Shown: positions 10,601 to 17,355 of the stretch, piece after piece
Numbering within the stretch: the stretch's first letter is position 1
Layout: the number at the start of each line of letters is the position of its first letter
DNA from: Phycisphaerae bacterium
Lineage (GTDB): Bacteria; Planctomycetota; Phycisphaerae; Sedimentisphaerales; SM23-30
Length of the DNA: 39,591 nt
Assembly (NCBI GenBank): GCA_016342495.1
Contig: JAEIOG010000044.1
Span: 1 to 39,591, forward strand
Direction: 5' to 3'
The notes under the pieces: model-generated
The model's database searches: none
The model's input: the letters and a program-made list of their open reading frames with translations, nothing else
What the model was told of the DNA's origin: nothing
Made by a program: the position numbers and the translations under genes

Positions 10601-10912
10601 TTGCTGAATAATTTCATGAGCAGTTATTCAATCGGCGGATTGGCAGCCGGGGTTAATGTCTTTGGGCCCTATGCTGGTTCGCTTTCGAATAATACTGACA
10701 GGGTTTCCCTGCAACAGCCTTTGGCACCAGATTCGTCAGAGATTGATAACTCATGGGTTATCGTTGATGAAGTGATATATTTTGATCAACCAGCCTGGCC
10801 CGGCGATGCCGATGGCACAGGTAAATCAATAAAACGAATAAATATTCAACCTGGCAGTAATTCAAGTGATTCTGCTAATTGGATATCTATAATACCAAGT
10901 CCTATATTTTAG
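4643..10912 (+). CDS. giant exported LamG / FN3 / dockerin-like / LTD / CotH-kinase-family protein
   Basis: 2089 residues from ATG 4643, chosen because the G-run at 4630-4635 sits 7 bases upstream. ATG 4637 is too close to it, and 4670 or 4694 would give a tidier signal peptide (MKLHVWPGNIVIGLLFII). Order of domains: LamG opening IVHRYSFDSD (about 40-260), two FN3-like domains (about 270-465), a dockerin-like pair (GDLTGDIKVDLADL..; DFNKDSSVDMEDF, about 470-530), a lamin-tail domain (about 533-660), a galactose-binding-like jelly roll (about 675-850), an Ig-like region, then a CotH region (about 1040-1480) with RLRGANGRYHLAGKRSMKFKF at 1107 onward and FLPYDSDATW near 1334. Three more lamin-tail domains follow (LSELMYNP, VINELLAH, FSEIMYHP starts). 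CotH proteins are atypical kinases that phosphorylate spore coat or, by proposal, extracellular proteins. Here it is probably an extracellular modifier or structural protein. Confidence 0.85.
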   Translation: MLHCLDNCEMTKNIADNMKLHVWPGNIVIGLLFIIMISQFTDAGIVHRYSFDSDISDSVGNADGLVIDNTGNSEFSQSELTLGNNGSQKSNQNPLTGDFVDLPNGMVSAIGQQVTFEYWVSWGGGDVWQELSYFGINGAGQENASSGTGEYLAVIPKSGAGTFRVTCRNASTGSESYVDRAAPLNANQEYHIAVAWDGQIGIFSVYLDGQLIGSNSTIINLANLDDRNNWLGRSGWNDPLFVGAYNEFRIYNKVLSASEVLSNYNAGPDQLVNFIDPASNPVPANGTENVSQDIILRWDYSSGGIVNHNVYFGSDAVVVGNATIENIGVFRGSLPAVSNFYSVTGLRSNTEYFWRIDEIDENSIVHKGILWQFSTSDRQVYNPQPANSALGVSTLVTLSWDGASGATGHDVYFGTSADGLEKKADNTSKTSYQTGQLNYNTRYYWRIDERFSDGLIAQGIVWSFLTENLPLGMDGDLTGDIKVDLADLKEFVLQWLDEGGCSGYDCADFNKDSSVDMEDFSFLQTNWMTEGNAPIVINEINYNADENTQPYEFIELYNIGLQVIDLSGWYFSDGIEYVFPENTSIKPGEYLVIAEEPNVMLAVFDVVALGPFTGKLANDGEKVTLRDALDEKIDSVEYKDVFPWPVSANGTGASMELIDPYLDNNLAGAWRASSFYASNVNNDQSTIQFVPYGSSSWIYRKGTSEPDTQWNQVNFTPDSQWQSGTAGFGYGDGDDATEIEDMQNNYSSVYLRHDFVINNANLIPDDLVMDVYVDDGCIVYINGTEIGRYYVSDGLKSYNDLAMDHEAELMTVNIDNARDYLVAGNNVVAVHVLNGTLDSSDLSFNLSLQYVEADQTMLIAGPTPGKMNHTRVYNAPPLVRQVEHTPEQPVSNEDIVITAKITDVDGLTSVNLKYQVVLPGEYIPAYLPVSKNDLLVDPWQRKIANPDYFDDANWVTVDMTDDGQNGDQFANDDHYSAVIGGQGNRTLLRYKIVTQDSRGSAITVPYADDASMNFACFVYDGVPDYTATQQSVYPEGPGHTYDAETLTKLPVYSLLTRNEDVRQCHAYDSAEQLPHDDILAHQEARRAYNWEGCFVYDGKVYDHINYRLRGANGRYHLAGKRSMKFKFNRGSYFQARDIDGKKYQEKWKYLQTGKMFGNQLVGNFGLTETLNQIIWNIVGIPTGYTHWFHFRVIDGVQESPTEPDGQYRGDFWGMFLAFENYDVRFLEEHNLVKGNLYKLSDWVFEGERQKRYQAENVVSDCSDYENIRWNLNSTQTELWLKQHVNFDLWYRYHTVSEAIRHYDVFPQPLGRHTMKNMAWYFEPVADNPLGLMWFLPYDSDATWGPTWNEGKDHAKAAIYDGSGKPAMQIEYRNYMREFRDLFWQEEIINPMIDELATRIADFVPADRDRWRNAPAEEGNMDFGSLEDKVADMKTFAWEGGMWPGDIGPYSGSAANLDTLSNAGGDLYSIPYTPTIQSLSPVDFPVNNIFFSCSNFSDPQGAATFAAMKWRIAEVTDMNNLRYEGADKHYYEINPVWEYETDVYTETIRIPASAMKVGASYKVRCKMKDSTGRWSHYSEPIDFIPTEPTPADITTNLRLSELMYNPAEDPAGVRNNNDFEFIEVKNIGTDALDLTNVSFTEGISFSFGGSNITSLAPDGYVLVVKDIAAFTERYGDGLANKIAGQYGGKLSNSGEKITLTDTFNGEILSFQYSDARYWPIVADGPGHSLVPKIHLTANQGTGALDYYDSWRASAYIGGSPGADDPVLQVGLVINELLAHTDYSNPSHPEYDSNDWIELFNASGVEINLSGEYYLSDDLENLKKWALPDGSLASGSFISYEEVNDFHSPIDTGFGLNKAGEQLMLSYLPGNENDRIVDWVSFKGQLNNVSLGRYPDGNSGFFGMIPSRDANNNVPDENLVFSEIMYHPIDTAFEYIEIYNPMSQSQALENADGQYRIDGGVSFVFPANVSIASQSRIIVVDFDPADMTLLNNFMSSYSIGGLAAGVNVFGPYAGSLSNNTDRVSLQQPLAPDSSEIDNSWVIVDEVIYFDQPAWPGDADGTGKSIKRINIQPGSNSSDSANWISIIPSPIF

Positions 10913-10950
10913 GTATAACAAGAAGTTTTTTAAGAAAGAGAGAAAGACAC

Positions 10951-13491
10951 ATGAGTAAATTGAAGAAATGTTTTATTTTAGTTATTTTAACTATTTTCAC
11001 CTGCAATCTTGCGATTGCCCAGCTTAGACCCCCGGCGGTTCCATTAATAACTATTGATCCATATATGAGTTGCTGGTCGACGAGCGATAATCTTTATGAT
11101 ACCTGGCCCCAGCACTGGACTCTACATACTCATGCTATGTGTGGCCTTATTCGCATTGATGGGTCAACATATCGTTTCATGGGTGATCTGACTAATGTTG
11201 ATGCCATCCCTCAAACAGATTTGCAGGTTACTGCAACTCAAACTGAATATCAATTTAAGGGTGCTGGCGTGCAGTTAAATGTCAAGTTTACTTCTCCGCT
11301 ACTGGTCGATGACCTTGACTTACTTTCTCGTCCGGTTAACTATGTAACTTTTGCAGTAAAATCAATTGATGGCCTTGAACATGATGTTCAGGTATATTTT
11401 GATGCCACCGCTGAATGGGCGGTTAATTCAACTGATCAGGTTATCCAGTCTTCAAGAGTAAATATTCCTGGCTTAATGGCTATGAAAACCGGTACCATAT
11501 CACAAAATATTTTAGGTCGCAGAGGTGATAGTGTTCGTATTGACTGGGGTTATCTATATCTGGCTGTCAAAAATGAAAAAGCTTTAACTTCGCGTATGGC
11601 TAATGGTTCAGTTTGCAGAGAGCAATTTATTATTGATGGTGAACTTGATAAGAATAATGATGACACTTCTGCTAAAAGCGTTAAAGATAATTTCCAGGCA
11701 TTATCGTTGGCTTTTGATCTTGGTATTGTTAATCGTGTAACTGCTGAAAAACATTTGATGATAGGTTATGATGATATTGATTCAATTCAATATTTTCATC
11801 GCGGCCTTAAGGCCTGGTGGGCACGTAATGGCAAGACTATCGGTCAGGCTTTGACCGAAGCTGCAAATGATTATCAAAAAACTATGAGTAAATGTGATAC
11901 TTTTGATAAAAAACTTCAAATGGATGCTTTCGCTAGTGGAGGTGAAAAATATGCTGACCTTTGCGTGCTTGTCTGGCGTCAGGTTATAGCGGCCCATAAG
12001 CTGGTTGCTGATGTGGATGGCAAACCATTGTTTTTCTCAAAAGAAAATAATTCCAATGGCTCAATTGGTACCGTCGATGTGACTTATCCTTCGACACCTA
12101 TGTTCCTGGTTTATAATGCCGAACTGGTAAAAGGCATGCTTGAACCAATTTTATTTTACCGTGAAAGCGGTGCCTGGACGAAAAATTTTGCTGCCCACGA
12201 TGTTGGTACCTATCCTATCGCCAATGGCCAGACATACGGTGGCGATATGCCTGTCGAAGAATGCGGTAATATGATTATCCTGGTTGCTGCTATTGCTCAG
12301 GTTGAAGGTAATGCTGACTATGCCGGTATCCATTGGCAGGTTCTTTCTGAATGGGCTCAATACCTCAAAGAAAAAGGATTCGATCCTGAAAATCAATTGT
12401 GTACTGATGATTTTGCTGGTCATCTGGCCCACAATGCCAATCTTTCAATTAAAGCTATCGTTGGTTTAGGCTGTTACGGTAAGCTGGCAATTGCCTTAGG
12501 CCATAAAGAATTAGGCCAACAATACCTAAAGGTGGCTAAAGAATTTGCTGTGGCCTGGAAAAAGAAAGCCAAAGATGGTGACCATTATTCACTTACATTT
12601 GATAAAAAGGGCACCTGGAGCCAAAAATACAATCTTGTCTGGGATGAAATTCTTGATTTGAATCTTTTTGATGATGATATTGCTGATGACGAAATCGCTT
12701 ATTACTTGAAAATACAAAACAAATATGGCCTACCTCTTGATAGTCGCAGAACTTATACTAAATCTGACTGGGTTCTATGGACTGCAGCGATGACGGACAA
12801 TAAAAAAGATTTTGATGCTATCGTTGATCCTATGTGGAAATATGTTGATGAAACTCCCAGTCGCGTTCCACTAAGTGATTGGCATGAAACTCCCGATGGT
12901 AGATGTGTGGGGTTCCGGGCCAGAAGTGTTCTGGGTGGTTATTTTATGAAAATGTTGGCTGATAAAAATATCAAGAAATCTACAACGGTCAGCTTTGACT
13001 GGAACAGCTATGTCGCACCAAAAATCCCTGTTTATGAAATTGTTATTCCTACTTCACTGGCTAAGCCTTCGGTATGGAAATATACTTTCAATAAGCCTGC
13101 GGATAATTGGTTTATGAGTGATTTTGATGATAGCAGCTGGAAATCCGGTAAGGGCATTTTTGGCACAGCTATGACTCCTGCTATTGGAGACTCTATTGGC
13201 ACTACCTGGAATACTGATGATATTTACATGCGTAGAACTATTGAATTACCGAAAATGAAATATGATTCATTAAGATTAAGAATTTTCCATGATGAAGATA
13301 CCAATGTTTATATCAATGGTGTATTAGCTGCTTCACTTAAAGGATATACTGCAACCTATGTTGATGTGAAACTCAATCCGCAAGCTGTTAAAGCCATCAG
13401 ACCTGGCCAAAACATTATATCTGTCCGTTGTCATCAAACCATGGGTGGCCAAGGGGTCGACCTTGGGTTTTCAAATATTGTATCTGAATAG
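10951..13491 (+). CDS. exported glutaminase-family protein (DUF4964/DUF5127/DUF4965/DUF1793) with C-terminal jelly roll
   Basis: 846 residues from ATG 10951, preceded by a purine-rich AAGAAAGAGAGAAAG. An earlier in-frame ATG at 10879 lies within the CotH gene and would hide the signal peptide MSKLKKCFILVILTIF..AIA. The N-terminus RPPAVPLITIDPYMSCWS with DTWPQHWTLHTHAMCGLIRIDG is characteristic of the family named after fungal glutaminase A. Later parts (YADLCVLVWRQVIAAHKLV; MPVEECGNMIILVAAIA) match its alpha-helical toroid-like catalytic region. Residues from about 705 onward form a separate galactose-binding-like domain (DNWFMSDFDDSSWKSGKG), related in style to one in the CotH protein. Bacterial members are common in polysaccharide loci and their true substrates are mostly unknown, so glycosidase-like activity is as plausible as glutamine hydrolysis. 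The gap to the CotH gene is only 38 bases. Confidence 0.8.
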   Translation: MSKLKKCFILVILTIFTCNLAIAQLRPPAVPLITIDPYMSCWSTSDNLYDTWPQHWTLHTHAMCGLIRIDGSTYRFMGDLTNVDAIPQTDLQVTATQTEYQFKGAGVQLNVKFTSPLLVDDLDLLSRPVNYVTFAVKSIDGLEHDVQVYFDATAEWAVNSTDQVIQSSRVNIPGLMAMKTGTISQNILGRRGDSVRIDWGYLYLAVKNEKALTSRMANGSVCREQFIIDGELDKNNDDTSAKSVKDNFQALSLAFDLGIVNRVTAEKHLMIGYDDIDSIQYFHRGLKAWWARNGKTIGQALTEAANDYQKTMSKCDTFDKKLQMDAFASGGEKYADLCVLVWRQVIAAHKLVADVDGKPLFFSKENNSNGSIGTVDVTYPSTPMFLVYNAELVKGMLEPILFYRESGAWTKNFAAHDVGTYPIANGQTYGGDMPVEECGNMIILVAAIAQVEGNADYAGIHWQVLSEWAQYLKEKGFDPENQLCTDDFAGHLAHNANLSIKAIVGLGCYGKLAIALGHKELGQQYLKVAKEFAVAWKKKAKDGDHYSLTFDKKGTWSQKYNLVWDEILDLNLFDDDIADDEIAYYLKIQNKYGLPLDSRRTYTKSDWVLWTAAMTDNKKDFDAIVDPMWKYVDETPSRVPLSDWHETPDGRCVGFRARSVLGGYFMKMLADKNIKKSTTVSFDWNSYVAPKIPVYEIVIPTSLAKPSVWKYTFNKPADNWFMSDFDDSSWKSGKGIFGTAMTPAIGDSIGTTWNTDDIYMRRTIELPKMKYDSLRLRIFHDEDTNVYINGVLAASLKGYTATYVDVKLNPQAVKAIRPGQNIISVRCHQTMGGQGVDLGFSNIVSE

Positions 13492-13504
13492 ATTTTTTTG
13501 CAAC

Positions 13505-13545
13505 ATTTTATCCATCTGAAACAATTTGTTTCAGATGGATAAAAT
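13505..13545. terminator. perfect 19-bp hairpin after the glutaminase-family gene
   Basis: Bases 13505-13523 and 13527-13545 are exact reverse complements, separated by ATT (stem core CCATCTGAAACA). The stop codon is 14 bases upstream. A T7 run precedes the stem and a T6 run follows about 8 bases after it, so it is not a canonical Rho-independent terminator on either strand. It may terminate, protect the 3' end of the upstream mRNA, or bind a regulator ahead of the GH127 gene. Confidence 0.5.
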
Positions 13546-13609
13546 AATACCCATTTTTTGATAAACTTTTAGGAAGTCCTGAAGGTCCTCATCAGGCAAG
13601 GAGTATGTC

Positions 13610-16141
13610 TTGAAGAAGTTTTTTAGTTTTATTATGTTTACTTTATCTTTGTGTATCGCTGGAATTGTATTGACTAATTGTAACGCAGCTCAAGAAGTAG
13701 ATAATTCTATAACTGTTGTGAAAATTCCGAATGGTTCAAGTAATAGTCATTACATTTCCAACCGTGCTCCGCTTACCCCCAGCGCTCTTGTTAAGCTTCC
13801 AGTTGGTAGTATCAAACCAGCTGGTTGGCTGGGTGAATATCTTATTCGCCAGAAAAATGGCTTAACCGGTAATCTCGGCAAAATCAGTGCCTGGCTGCAA
13901 AAAGATGATAATGCCTGGCTTAGCAAGGATGGTAAAGGCAAGTGGGGCTGGGAAGAACTGCCTTACTGGCTTAAAGGCTATGGCAACATTGGCTATATCT
14001 TAAATGATGCTGATATGATCGCAGAAACTAAAATCTGGATTGAAGGTACTCTTGCCAGTCAACGCCCAGATGGTGATTTTGGTCCAGACCATCGATTTGA
14101 AGATGGCAGTCGTGATTACTGGGCTAATATGGTTATGCTGTTCTGTTTGCAGTCATATTATGAATATTCTCAGGATCAGCGTGTTCTTGATTTGATGACT
14201 AAATATTTTAAGTATCAGATGACCGTCCCTGATGATAAAATGCTAACCGGTTATTGGCAACATATGCGTGGCGGTGATAATCTTTATAGCATTTATTGGC
14301 TGTATAATCATACTGGTGATAAATTCCTGCTGGATGTAGCCGAAAAGATTCATCGTAATACTGCTAACTGGAAACAAAAAGGAACATTGCCGAATTGGCA
14401 TAATGTTAATATTGCCCAGTGCTTTGGTGAGCCTGCTACTTTTTATATGCAAACCAAAGATCCCACTGATCTGCAGGCTGCCTATAATAATTTTAAACGT
14501 ATCAGGGATGAATATGGTCAGGTCCCCGGAGGGATGTTTGGCAGCGATGAGAATTGTCGCAAAGGTTATGATGATCCGCGTCAATGTGTCGAGACTTGTG
14601 GTTTGGTCGAGCAAATGCTTTCGGATGAATTGCTGCTTTGTATCACTGGCGACACATTCTGGGCTGATCATTGTGAAGATGTTGCCTTTAATTCATATCC
14701 AGCAGCTGTTACTCCTGATTTTAAATCCCTGCGTTATATGACCGCACCTAATCACGTGGTCAGCGATAGCAAAAACCATAGCCCGGGAATTCAGAATAAT
14801 GGTCCATTTCTTATGATGAATCCGTTTAGCTCACGCTGTTGTCAGCACAACCATTCACATGGTTGGCCTTATTATGCTGAGCATCTTTGGCTTGCTACTC
14901 CTGATAATGGCCTTTGTGCCGCTATGTATTGTGCTTCAACCGTTAATGCAAAAGTCGCTAATGGCCAGGAAGTATTAATTACTCAAACCACAAACTATCC
15001 ATTTGAAGAAATCGTGAACCTTAAAGTTTCAACTTCTAAAAACGTTAATTTTCCATTATATCTGCGTATTCCAGCCTGGTGTAAAACTCCAGCGATTAAA
15101 ATTAATGGCAAAAACTTTAAGGTTGATTCCAGTAATGGTAGCTATATAAAAATCAGCCGAATCTGGACCACCGGAGACAAAGTAGAACTTGCATTGCCAA
15201 TGAAGTTGAATCTTCGTAAATGGGCCAGAAATCACGATAGTGTTTCAGTTGATTATGGGCCATTGACATTTTCCTTGAAAATCGGCGAAAAATACATTCG
15301 TTTTGCCAGCGACAAAACCGCTATTGGCGATTCTAAATGGCAAAAGGGCGTTGATACTATCCAATGGCCCTCATGGGAAATACATCCAGCGACCGATTGG
15401 AATTATGGCCTTGTCCTGGATAGCGACAATCTGGAAGAAAGCTTTACTATCAATAAAAAACCTTTCCCGGCAAATAATTTCCCGTTTACGCCTGATGCCG
15501 CCCCAATAGAAATCATCGCTAAAGGGGCAAAAATACCAGAATGGACTATTGATAAGTTTGGTCTTTGCGCGATCTTGCAGGATAGCCCGGTTGAGACCAG
15601 TGAACCTGTTGAAGAAATCAAACTGATACCTATGGGGGCGACTCGTTTACGCATCAGTGCATTTCCTGTAATAGGCAATGGTCCAGATGCTAATAAATGG
15701 CAAATGCCTAAAAAACCTTTGTATAAAACTACGGCATCTCATTGTTTTGACGGTGATGATGTTAATGCTGTTTGTGACCAGATGCTTCCTTCAAGCTCAG
15801 CTGATGAATCTCTTGTCAGAATGACTTTCTGGCCACATAAAGGCACCACAGAATGGATTCAGTATAGTTTCACTGAGCCAAAGACTATTTCATCGACTTC
15901 TATCTATTTTTTCGATGATCTGGATTCCGGTGGCGGCTGCGCCATTCCTGCCAGTTGGTCCGTTAAATACAAAGATAGTAATGGACAATGGAAAGCCGTT
16001 GAAACTTTAGATGAGTTTTCTATAAATAAGAACAGCTTTAATACAATTAGCTTCAAAAATATTAAAACTACAGATTTGCGAGTTGATTTAAGATTGAAAG
16101 ATAAGTATTCTAGTGGTATTCTTGAGTGGATTGTTGAATGA
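13610..16141 (+). CDS. GH127 family lipoprotein, beta-L-arabinofuranosidase-like (DUF1680)
   Basis: 843 residues starting with TTG at 13610. AAGGAG at 13598-13603 is 6 bases upstream and the signal peptide starts at once (MKKFFSFIMF). The ATG at 13605 is in another frame and meets a stop after one codon. The lipobox LTNC (near residue 24) predicts a lipid-anchored exported enzyme. The fold is an alpha/alpha barrel with APLTPSALVKLPVGSIKPAGWL near the start. The metal-cysteine site of GH127 is present: ETC at E328/C330 and the CC pair at 410-411 (SRCCQHN). The known family reaction is removal of terminal beta-L-arabinofuranose by a zinc-bound cysteine nucleophile. Residues after about 730 look like a discoidin-type binding domain. 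GalM and GH2 genes follow on the same strand. Confidence 0.88.
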   Translation: MKKFFSFIMFTLSLCIAGIVLTNCNAAQEVDNSITVVKIPNGSSNSHYISNRAPLTPSALVKLPVGSIKPAGWLGEYLIRQKNGLTGNLGKISAWLQKDDNAWLSKDGKGKWGWEELPYWLKGYGNIGYILNDADMIAETKIWIEGTLASQRPDGDFGPDHRFEDGSRDYWANMVMLFCLQSYYEYSQDQRVLDLMTKYFKYQMTVPDDKMLTGYWQHMRGGDNLYSIYWLYNHTGDKFLLDVAEKIHRNTANWKQKGTLPNWHNVNIAQCFGEPATFYMQTKDPTDLQAAYNNFKRIRDEYGQVPGGMFGSDENCRKGYDDPRQCVETCGLVEQMLSDELLLCITGDTFWADHCEDVAFNSYPAAVTPDFKSLRYMTAPNHVVSDSKNHSPGIQNNGPFLMMNPFSSRCCQHNHSHGWPYYAEHLWLATPDNGLCAAMYCASTVNAKVANGQEVLITQTTNYPFEEIVNLKVSTSKNVNFPLYLRIPAWCKTPAIKINGKNFKVDSSNGSYIKISRIWTTGDKVELALPMKLNLRKWARNHDSVSVDYGPLTFSLKIGEKYIRFASDKTAIGDSKWQKGVDTIQWPSWEIHPATDWNYGLVLDSDNLEESFTINKKPFPANNFPFTPDAAPIEIIAKGAKIPEWTIDKFGLCAILQDSPVETSEPVEEIKLIPMGATRLRISAFPVIGNGPDANKWQMPKKPLYKTTASHCFDGDDVNAVCDQMLPSSSADESLVRMTFWPHKGTTEWIQYSFTEPKTISSTSIYFFDDLDSGGGCAIPASWSVKYKDSNGQWKAVETLDEFSINKNSFNTISFKNIKTTDLRVDLRLKDKYSSGILEWIVE

Positions 16142-16200
16142 TAATTTATGCTTATGATAAAGTGTAAGAAAATTAATTTTTTTATAAATGGAGTCTTAAA

Positions 16201-17343
16201 ATGAAAAAAGTAATTGTATTTGTTCTGTTTTTATCTTTAGCGTTTATTTTTACTGGCTGTCAAGGTCCGGTAAATGATTTCGGTAAATGTACTGTCACAT
16301 GTTCAAGTTTTGGCATAATGCCTGATGGTCAAACCGCCAAGTTATTCACCTTAACTAATAAAAATGGCATGACGGTTAAAATTACCAATTATGGTGCTAT
16401 TGTGACCCATATCATTGTCCCTGATGCCAAAGGGGATATGGCCGATGTAGCTCTGGGACATGATAATGTCAATGATTATATTAAAGGCCACCCATATTTT
16501 GGTGCAATCGTTGGCCGATATGGAAATCGTATAGCCAAAGGTAAATTTACCCTCGATGGTAAACAATATACTTTAGCTACCAATAATGATGCTAATCACC
16601 TTCATGGCGGCGAAAAAGGCTTTGATAAAGTTATATGGGACGCGGCAGCATTTGCTGATGATTTTGGTGCTGGCGTTCGTTTCTCATATCTAAGCAAAGA
16701 TATGGAAGAAGGCTATCCCGGCAATCTTAATTGTTCGGTTCGCTACACTTTAACTAATAATAATGAATTGAAGCTTGACTATGAAGCTACAACAGATAAA
16801 GCAACTGTTGTGAATCTTACTCATCACAGCTATTTCAATCTTGCTGGACAGGGCACCGGAGACATTCTTTCTCATGAAATAATGATTGACGCTGACTACT
16901 TTACTCCTGTTGATGAAGGCCTTATACCTACAGGTATTGAATCTGTTAAAGGTACCCCTATGGATTTTACTAAATCTACAGCTATTGGTAAACGTGTAGA
17001 TGACGATTATCAACAGCTCATCTTTGGCAAAGGCTATGACCATAACTGGATTATAAATAATGCTGATGGCTCAATGAAGTTAGCTGCCCGAGTTACCGAA
17101 CCAACTTCTGGTCGTATCATGGAAGTTTATACTACCGAACCCGGTATCCAGTTCTATTGTGGTAATTTCCTTGATGGAACCAATATCGGCAAAGGTAACA
17201 AAGTTTACAAACACCGCTATGGATTCTGTCTGGAAACCCAACATTTTCCAGATTCGCCTAATCAGAAAGATTTTCCATCGGTAGTTCTCAGACCTGGCCA
17301 GCTCTATCGTCACTCAACTATTTACAAATTCTTAACTAAATAA
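16201..17343 (+). CDS. galM: aldose 1-epimerase (galactose mutarotase), lipoprotein
   Basis: 380 residues; interconverts alpha and beta anomers of aldoses such as galactose or arabinose. The N-terminus MKKVIVFVLFLSLAFIFTGC is a lipoprotein signal, placing the enzyme outside the cytoplasm. That is common for GalM encoded within glycan-degradation loci. Catalytic features are all visible: HLHGG at 133-137, the NLTHHSYFNL segment with His 208/209, and the general base Glu 345 in FCLETQHFPDSPNQ. TGGAG at 16189-16193 serves as RBS. The GH2 gene starts 12 bases after the stop, so the two are almost certainly cotranscribed. Mutarotation would speed turnover of sugars released by the GH127 and GH2 enzymes. 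Confidence 0.93.
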   Translation: MKKVIVFVLFLSLAFIFTGCQGPVNDFGKCTVTCSSFGIMPDGQTAKLFTLTNKNGMTVKITNYGAIVTHIIVPDAKGDMADVALGHDNVNDYIKGHPYFGAIVGRYGNRIAKGKFTLDGKQYTLATNNDANHLHGGEKGFDKVIWDAAAFADDFGAGVRFSYLSKDMEEGYPGNLNCSVRYTLTNNNELKLDYEATTDKATVVNLTHHSYFNLAGQGTGDILSHEIMIDADYFTPVDEGLIPTGIESVKGTPMDFTKSTAIGKRVDDDYQQLIFGKGYDHNWIINNADGSMKLAARVTEPTSGRIMEVYTTEPGIQFYCGNFLDGTNIGKGNKVYKHRYGFCLETQHFPDSPNQKDFPSVVLRPGQLYRHSTIYKFLTK

Positions 17344-17355
17344 AGGAAAATAATC

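Noticed and set aside
10951..13491. calling this gene glutaminase by activity
   Set aside because: Only family membership is visible; locus context favours a glycan role, so no gene symbol was given.
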